In this document: positions 59,932 to 64,000 of the stretch, one piece after another | Numbering within the stretch: the stretch's first letter is position 1 | Layout: every line of letters starts with the position of its first letter | Assembly (NCBI RefSeq): GCF_011683915.1 | Contig: NZ_JAAQPH010000019.1 | Span: 1-64,000 of the forward strand | Reading direction: 5' to 3' | DNA length: 64,000 nt | Origin: Pelagibius litoralis | GTDB taxonomy: Bacteria; Pseudomonadota; Alphaproteobacteria; Kiloniellales; Kiloniellaceae | The notes under the pieces: generated by a model | Database searches by the model: none | The model's input: only the letters and a program-made list of their open reading frames with translations | What the model was told of the DNA's origin: nothing | Position numbers and translations under genes: made by a program

Positions 59932-60121
59932 CGCTTTGCGCTTCACGGCTGATGCTTTCGGTGCTGTTGCAAAACGGACACTCCAGGGTGAGGGGGCGGC
60001 CCGCAACGGCGCGCCGCACACGCAGGCGCGGCAGGGTTGCAAAGCCGATCTACCCTTGAATCTAGGGCTGCGTTTCCCATCTGTCTTTCGAGATCCGGTC
60101 AAAGTCTTTGGACGATCAGCC

Positions 60122-60928
60122 ATGTACGATCTGGCAGATCACCCGGCGGACCGTGCCGCGGCGCCGATCGTCGGTGAGTACTGGGACGAACCGGGTTCGA
60201 ACAGCGTGTCATGGCACAGCCATCGGCGCGGCCAGTTGATTTATGCCCAACGCGGTTGCGTCCGTGTGCATACCGAAGATGCGCTTTTCGTGGTGCCGCC
60301 GCACCGCGCCGTCTGGGTTCCACCGGAAACCATCCATGCCGCCCACTACCCGCGCGAGGTTGCCTTTCGCGGACTTTTCGTGATCGCCGCGCTCTGTGCG
60401 ACGCTGCCGCAGCGGGCGACCGTGATGCAGGTCGATCCGCTGACCAGAGAGTTGATCGACGCGGCGGTACGCCTGCCCTGGGACTATCCGGCCGACGGCC
60501 ACGAGCAACGCCTGATGACGGTGCTCATGGACCGGCTGGTGGTGCTGCCGGCGGCGCCGTTGAGCCTTCCGGAAGGCCGCGATGAGCGGGTTCTGCGGGT
60601 GATGCGGGCCTTACGGGCCGACCCTGCCGACAACCGATCCCTTGGGCTCTGGGCGCGTTCGGTCCATCTGAGCGAGCGCACGCTGACCCGCCGCTTCGCG
60701 GTCGACACCGGCATGTCCTTCGGTGTCTGGCGCCAGCAGCTTCGCCTGACCGTTGCCCTGGAACGTCTTGCCGCCGGGGAACCGGTCACCACGGTCGCCA
60801 TCGACCTGGGCTACGGCACGCCCAGCAGTTTCACGACGATGTTCAAGAAAGCCTTGGGGGTGCCCCCCAGCACCTATTTTTCCCGAGGGCTTCTTTCTCA
60901 CGACTCCGCCGGGTCTGATATAGATTAG
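60122..60928 (+). CDS. AraC family transcriptional regulator
   Basis: The protein has 268 residues. An N-terminal cupin-like domain shows WHSHRRGQLIYAQRGCVRVHTEDALFVVPPHRAVWVPPETIH. The C-terminal AraC domain shows LGLWARSVHLSERTLTRRFAVDTGMSFGVWRQQLRL and VAIDLGYGTPSSFTTMFKKALGVPPSTYF. It is transcribed divergently from the cytochrome c/IorAB operon across 190 bases, and that operon is its likely target. Confidence 0.9.
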   Translation: MYDLADHPADRAAAPIVGEYWDEPGSNSVSWHSHRRGQLIYAQRGCVRVHTEDALFVVPPHRAVWVPPETIHAAHYPREVAFRGLFVIAALCATLPQRATVMQVDPLTRELIDAAVRLPWDYPADGHEQRLMTVLMDRLVVLPAAPLSLPEGRDERVLRVMRALRADPADNRSLGLWARSVHLSERTLTRRFAVDTGMSFGVWRQQLRLTVALERLAAGEPVTTVAIDLGYGTPSSFTTMFKKALGVPPSTYFSRGLLSHDSAGSDID

Positions 60929-60967
60929 CTTCCGTTGCGTCTCACATTTGACCGAGTCTTCAATTCC

Positions 60968-62794
60968 ATGCCGATCCGCCGTCTGCCCGAAACCCTGGTG
61001 AACCAGATCGCCGCTGGCGAGGTGGTGGAGCGTCCGGCCGCGGCGGTGAAGGAACTGGTGGAAAACGCCCTGGACGCCGGGGCGCGGCATGTCGACGTGG
61101 TGCTGCGCGACGGCGGCCGGGCGCTGATCGCCGTCACCGACGACGGCAGCGGCATGGCGCCGGAGGAACTGCTGCTGGCGGTCGAACGCCACGCCACCTC
61201 CAAGCTGCCGGACGACGATCTGGTGCACATCGCCTCCCTGGGTTTCCGGGGGGAGGCCTTGCCCTCCATCGGTGCGGTGGCGCGTCTCACCGTCACCAGC
61301 CGCCCGCCTGAGGCCGAAGAGGCCTGGTCGCTGCTGGTCGAGGGCGGCAAGCTGGGCCGGCCGCAGCCGGCGGCCCATCCCCGGGGCACCCGGGTCGAGG
61401 TGCGCGACCTCTTCTTTGCGACGCCGGCGCGGCTGAAGTTCCTGAAGACCGCGCGCACCGAGGTTTCCCACGCCCAGGACACCCTGAACCGCCTTGCCAT
61501 GGCCCACCCCCAGGTCGGTTTCACCCTGAGCGACGGGGACCGCAAGCTGATCGGCCTCGCCCCGGCGGAGGGCGAACTTTTCGATGCCCGCCTGAAGCGC
61601 CTCTCCGCCGTCATGGGGCGCGACTTTGCCGACAACGCCCTGGCGATCTCGGCGCAGCGCGAAGGGATCGGCCTGACCGGCTACATCGGCCTGCCGACCC
61701 TCAACCGCGGCAACGCCCAGCAGCAGTACCTCTTCGTCAACGGCCGCCCGGTGCGCGACAAGCTGCTCTACGGGGCGGTGCGCGGCGCCTATCAGGATTT
61801 CCTCGCCCGCGACCGCCACCCCCTGTTGGCGCTCTTCGTCGAGCTGCCGCCGGAACAGGTCGACGTGAACGTCCATCCGACCAAGGCGGAGGTGCGCTTT
61901 CGCGACCCCGGCCTGGTGCGCGGCCTTATTGTCTCCGCCGCCAAGCATGCCCTGGCCGAAGCCGGGCACCGGGCCGCCACCACCGTCTCCGACCTCGCCC
62001 TGGGGGCGCTGCGCCCCGCCGGTGGCACAGGTGTCGGTGGTTGGGGCTCGTCTTATCAAGGCAGCCGGCTGCCGGCCGGCTTGGCCGAGGCAACGGCGCA
62101 CTACCAGGCGCCGGTTGGTCATGGCGCCCTGCCGGGCCTGCAGGGCGCACCCTCGGCGGCGGCGCCGTCCATGCATCCCGGCGCGATGCCGAACGAGACT
62201 GTCGATCCGGACGGCTTTCCTCTTGGCGCCGCCCGCGCCCAGGTCCACGGCACCTATGTCGTCGCCCAGACCGGTGACGGCATTGTCATCGTCGACCAGC
62301 ATGCGGCGCACGAGCGGCTGGTCTACGAGCGCATGAAAGAACAGCTCGGCGAAACCGGCGTGGCGCGCCAGATGCTGCTGCTGCCCGAGGTGGTGGAAAT
62401 GGAAGAGTCGGCGGCGGCCCGCGTCGTCGCCCGCGCCGAAGAACTGGCCGAGCTGGGCCTGGTGCTGGAGGCTTTCGGCCCCGGCGCCGTGGTGGTGCGC
62501 GAGGTGCCGGCGCTGCTCGGCAAGGTCGATGTCCAGGGCCTGATCCGCGATCTCGCCGACGAACTGGCGGAGCTGGGTGAGGCGCTGGCCCTGCGCGAAC
62601 GCCTGGAACACGTCTGCGGCACCCTGGCCTGTCACGGCTCGGTGCGCGCCGGGCGTATCCTCAACGTCGAGGAGATGAACGCCCTGCTGCGCCAGATGGA
62701 GGAAACCCCCCATTCCGGCCAGTGCAACCACGGCCGTCCGACCTACGTCGAACTGAAACTGGCGGACATCGAAAAGTTGTTCGGCCGGCGTTAG
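60968..62794 (+). CDS. mutL: DNA mismatch repair protein MutL
   Basis: The protein has 608 residues. The N-terminal GHKL ATPase has [35 protein letters not shown] and [13 protein letters not shown] low-complexity linker of about 80 residues follows. The C-terminal endonuclease motifs are [12 protein letters not shown] near residue 443 (DQHAx2Ex4E), ACHGS and QCNHGRPTY, so this MutL should nick DNA, as expected where MutH is absent. Start MPIRR fits the family; an upstream in-frame TTG adds eleven residues. Confidence 0.96.
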   Translation: MPIRRLPETLVNQIAAGEVVERPAAAVKELVENALDAGARHVDVVLRDGGRALIAVTDDGSGMAPEELLLAVERHATSKLPDDDLVHIASLGFRGEALPSIGAVARLTVTSRPPEAEEAWSLLVEGGKLGRPQPAAHPRGTRVEVRDLFFATPARLKFLKTARTEVSHAQDTLNRLAMAHPQVGFTLSDGDRKLIGLAPAEGELFDARLKRLSAVMGRDFADNALAISAQREGIGLTGYIGLPTLNRGNAQQQYLFVNGRPVRDKLLYGAVRGAYQDFLARDRHPLLALFVELPPEQVDVNVHPTKAEVRFRDPGLVRGLIVSAAKHALAEAGHRAATTVSDLALGALRPAGGTGVGGWGSSYQGSRLPAGLAEATAHYQAPVGHGALPGLQGAPSAAAPSMHPGAMPNETVDPDGFPLGAARAQVHGTYVVAQTGDGIVIVDQHAAHERLVYERMKEQLGETGVARQMLLLPEVVEMEESAAARVVARAEELAELGLVLEAFGPGAVVVREVPALLGKVDVQGLIRDLADELAELGEALALRERLEHVCGTLACHGSVRAGRILNVEEMNALLRQMEETPHSGQCNHGRPTYVELKLADIEKLFGRR

Positions 62795-62821
62795 TCACTG
62801 AGCGTCTTACTTTCTTTGTCT

Positions 62822-63103
62822 ATGTTCAGGGAACAATTGGGAGAGATTGTGGACGAACCTTGGACAGGCAAAAATCGGCCTCCGCAGATACCAGAGACGT
62901 GGCGTGGTCGTGCATTGCGTGGTAGCGATGGGTGGTGCTGGGAAGATCCCGAGAACAGCGGCAACAGCGTTCGAATCTACAAAGGCGATCCTGCAAATCC
63001 GGTTCCGTCGAAGCGGGTACCCTACGTCGTGGTTTGTTCAGATGGCCTCTTGATGGACCGTAGCGGCGATCCGATCCCAGGAAGCAATTGTCCGGAAGAC
63101 TGA
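62822..63103 (+). CDS. Small uncharacterised protein
   Basis: This 93-residue protein is hydrophilic, with Trp, Gly and Pro in a pattern RGRALRGSDGWCWEDPENSGNSVRIYKGDPANPVPSKRVPYVVV then SGDPIPGS. It reminds me of short C-terminal domains found at the ends of polymorphic-toxin and phage-associated proteins (GNPLRG...DP...GNSVRV...GN...PYV), but this is memory, not a search. Its GC is a little lower than mutL. The start is uncertain: ATG 62822 or GTG nine codons later. No partner immunity or delivery gene is visible. Confidence 0.5.
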   Translation: MFREQLGEIVDEPWTGKNRPPQIPETWRGRALRGSDGWCWEDPENSGNSVRIYKGDPANPVPSKRVPYVVVCSDGLLMDRSGDPIPGSNCPED

Positions 63104-63161
63104 CTCTTCTTGGATGTGAATATCAGCTTCTTCGCAGGCGGGACGTTATCGTCCCCGCGTC

Positions 63162-63310
63162 TCCCCCTCACCCTCCCACTTCGTGGGCCCCTCCCTCTCC
63201 CGCCAGGGGAGAGGGATTCTCTTGCCGCCCCTTTTTGTTCCTCCCTCTCCCCTCCGTGGGAGAGGGTCGGGGTGAGGGGGGCTTCCCGCGAAGCGGGAGG
63301 GTGACGGGTG
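63162..63310. repeat. REP-like composite palindromic repeat
   Basis: Two inner hairpins (ccctctccc-gcca-ggggagaggg, 63193-63215; ccctctccc-ctccgt-gggagaggg, 63243-63266) are enclosed by an outer pairing of ccccctcaccctccc with ggggtgagggg. A small hairpin cttcccgcgaagcgggag follows. Sequences of this type are dispersed in many proteobacterial genomes. It lies just downstream of the leftward XRE gene. Confidence 0.75.
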
Positions 63311-63331
63311 GGTGTGGCGGCTAGGTCGGAG

Positions 63332-63580
63332 TTAGCCGGCGCGGTCGCGCAGGCGCACGCCGGCGCCGCCGCCGTTTTCCTCGATGAAGACCACGCCGGC
63401 GGCCTCCAGGGCGGCTTGGATGGCCAGGAGGTTGTTGCGGTGAGGTGTGCGCGAGCCGCGTTCGAACTCCAAAATCAGTTGCTTGGACACACCAGCGGCT
63501 TCGCCTAACTCGACTTGGCCCATCCGAACCAAGGCACGCGCGGCTCTGCATTGATCGGGCGTAATGTTACTTTTATACAC
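63332..63580 (-). CDS. Small XRE-type helix-turn-helix regulator (B-type copy 2)
   Basis: This 82-residue single-domain protein reads ITPDQCRAARALVRMGQVELGEAAGVSKQLILEFERG, then ALEAAGVVFIEENGGGAGVRL. It is clearly paralogous to the protein at 724-948, sharing the QCRAAR start and the ending AAGxVFxExNGGGxGVRL. The helix-turn-helix recognition region differs, so the two copies should bind different sites. It is divergent from the A-type gene at 63732, repeating the left-end arrangement in mirror image. Confidence 0.82.
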   Translation of the reverse strand: MYKSNITPDQCRAARALVRMGQVELGEAAGVSKQLILEFERGSRTPHRNNLLAIQAALEAAGVVFIEENGGGAGVRLRDRAG

Positions 63581-63666
63581 AAACGTTACTTTTTGATATG
63601 AATGATGCTAGCTGCATGCTAGGTTCATAGGACAAGAGTGCTGCAACCGCAACGCTATCGCGAGCG

Positions 63667-63698
63667 GCGCGAGAGGGTGCTGACACACCCGCCCGCGC
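63667..63698 (+). promoter_or_regulatory. Conserved 5'-leader hairpin of the second A-type XRE gene
   Basis: The stem gcgcg-aga-gggtg, loop ctgaca, caccc-gcc-cgcgc ends 34 bases before the start codon. Stem and spacing are identical to the copy at 554-585, and only the loop differs. The whole leader, about 70 bases, is strongly conserved between the two cassettes, including the aggag site. Confidence 0.5.
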
Positions 63699-63731
63699 CT
63701 GACCGCAACCAGACTTAACAGGAGTCCGGCT

Positions 63732-64000
63732 ATGGCTGAACCTACCCTTATCACGGATTCGCCTGCGCTCAACCACAGCGCCCCCGGCGACCACCCTTCG
63801 CCGCCGGAGCCCGCCCGGATCACCGGCCCGCAGTGCCGGGCGGCCCGGGCCATGCTGCAGTGGGGTCGTGAGGAGCTCGCCGAGCGCAGCGGCGTCCATT
63901 ACATCACCCTCTGCAACTTCGAACTCGGCCACTGCACCCTCAAGCCGCCGACGGCTCGCCTGCTGCGCCTGACCTTCATCGCTTCCGGCGTGCTGTTCAT
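63732..64000 (+). CDS. Small XRE-type helix-turn-helix regulator (A-type copy 2), cut by window end
   Basis: The 89 complete codons visible begin MAEPTLITDSPA and run through QCRAARAMLQWGREELAERSGVH, LCNFELGHCTLKP and RLLRLTFIASGVLF, with no stop before the edge. From QCRAAR on it is nearly identical to the A-type protein at 170-520, and only the N-terminal tail has drifted. An aggag site precedes the start. By comparison with its paralogue about 15 to 25 residues are missing. Confidence 0.82.
   Translation, partial: MAEPTLITDSPALNHSAPGDHPSPPEPARITGPQCRAARAMLQWGREELAERSGVHYITLCNFELGHCTLKPPTARLLRLTFIASGVLF

Noticed and set aside
60611-62731. 706-codon frame antisense to mutL
   Set aside because: Composition shadow. 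mutL on the plus strand has all ATPase and endonuclease motifs.
1-64000. Prophage, integron or integrative element
   Set aside because: No integrase, transposase, capsid, portal or terminase gene is seen, and the single tRNA has no adjacent integrase or repeated 3' end.

Overview
The window looks like the chromosome of a high-GC alphaproteobacterium, probably of the Rhodospirillales and relatives. This is a judgement from gene content, not a search. The pointers are the order ileS-lspA-DUF3035-M16-M16, many TRAP and ABC uptake genes, a DUF4743-NUDIX protein, a Coq7 hydroxylase, and MutL with endonuclease motifs. No rRNA operon, CRISPR array, transposase or integrase is visible. One tRNA (Leu, CAA) is present.

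Layout. 1-1000: a divergent pair of small XRE-type regulators next to a perfect 32-bp palindrome. 1030-2660: a lower-GC module with a frameshifted small basic protein, a DUF6932-like nucleotidyltransferase and an unknown 309-residue protein. 2.7-9.9 kb: an orphan TRAP receptor, cytochrome b561 with two YceI proteins, an ACT protein with a P-loop kinase, an AraC regulator with a VOC protein, and an exported formamidase-like protein. 10.4-15.6 kb: an MFS carrier and a sugar-type ABC importer with an upstream LacI-type palindrome. 15.6-20.1 kb: a cNMP/thioredoxin-reductase-like fusion, a NUDIX hydrolase and a GMC oxidoreductase. 20.1-24.4 kb: a complete TRAP importer with its IclR regulator.

24.4-33.9 kb: DUF3137, GluQRS, a DNA glycosylase, an esterase, a LysR regulator, a chemoreceptor, an HNH nuclease, Coq7 and DsbB. 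34-39.4 kb: transglutaminase, two DedA-type membrane proteins flanking a polyphosphate:AMP phosphotransferase, an NTF2-like protein and a double cold-shock protein. 40-46 kb: tRNA-Leu, folE with a pteridine-reductase-like SDR, a histidine-rich secreted protein, and three signal-transduction proteins (cytosolic kinase, NarL-type regulator, lone receiver). 46-57 kb: MFS, MaoC, ribF, ileS, lspA, a DUF3035 lipoprotein and a pair of M16 peptidases. 57-63 kb: an IorAB-type molybdenum hydroxylase with cytochrome c and a divergent AraC regulator, then mutL and a small unknown protein.

63.3-64 kb: a second divergent XRE pair, paralogous to the first and in the opposite order, so the window is framed by inverted copies of the same two-gene cassette. 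The A-type genes of both pairs share a hairpin-bearing 5' leader. A double-hairpin intergenic repeat near 11.8 and 47.6 kb also occurs as two inverted copies. Most genes are ordinary metabolism and transport. The most unusual areas are the two XRE cassettes and the low-GC module at the left end.
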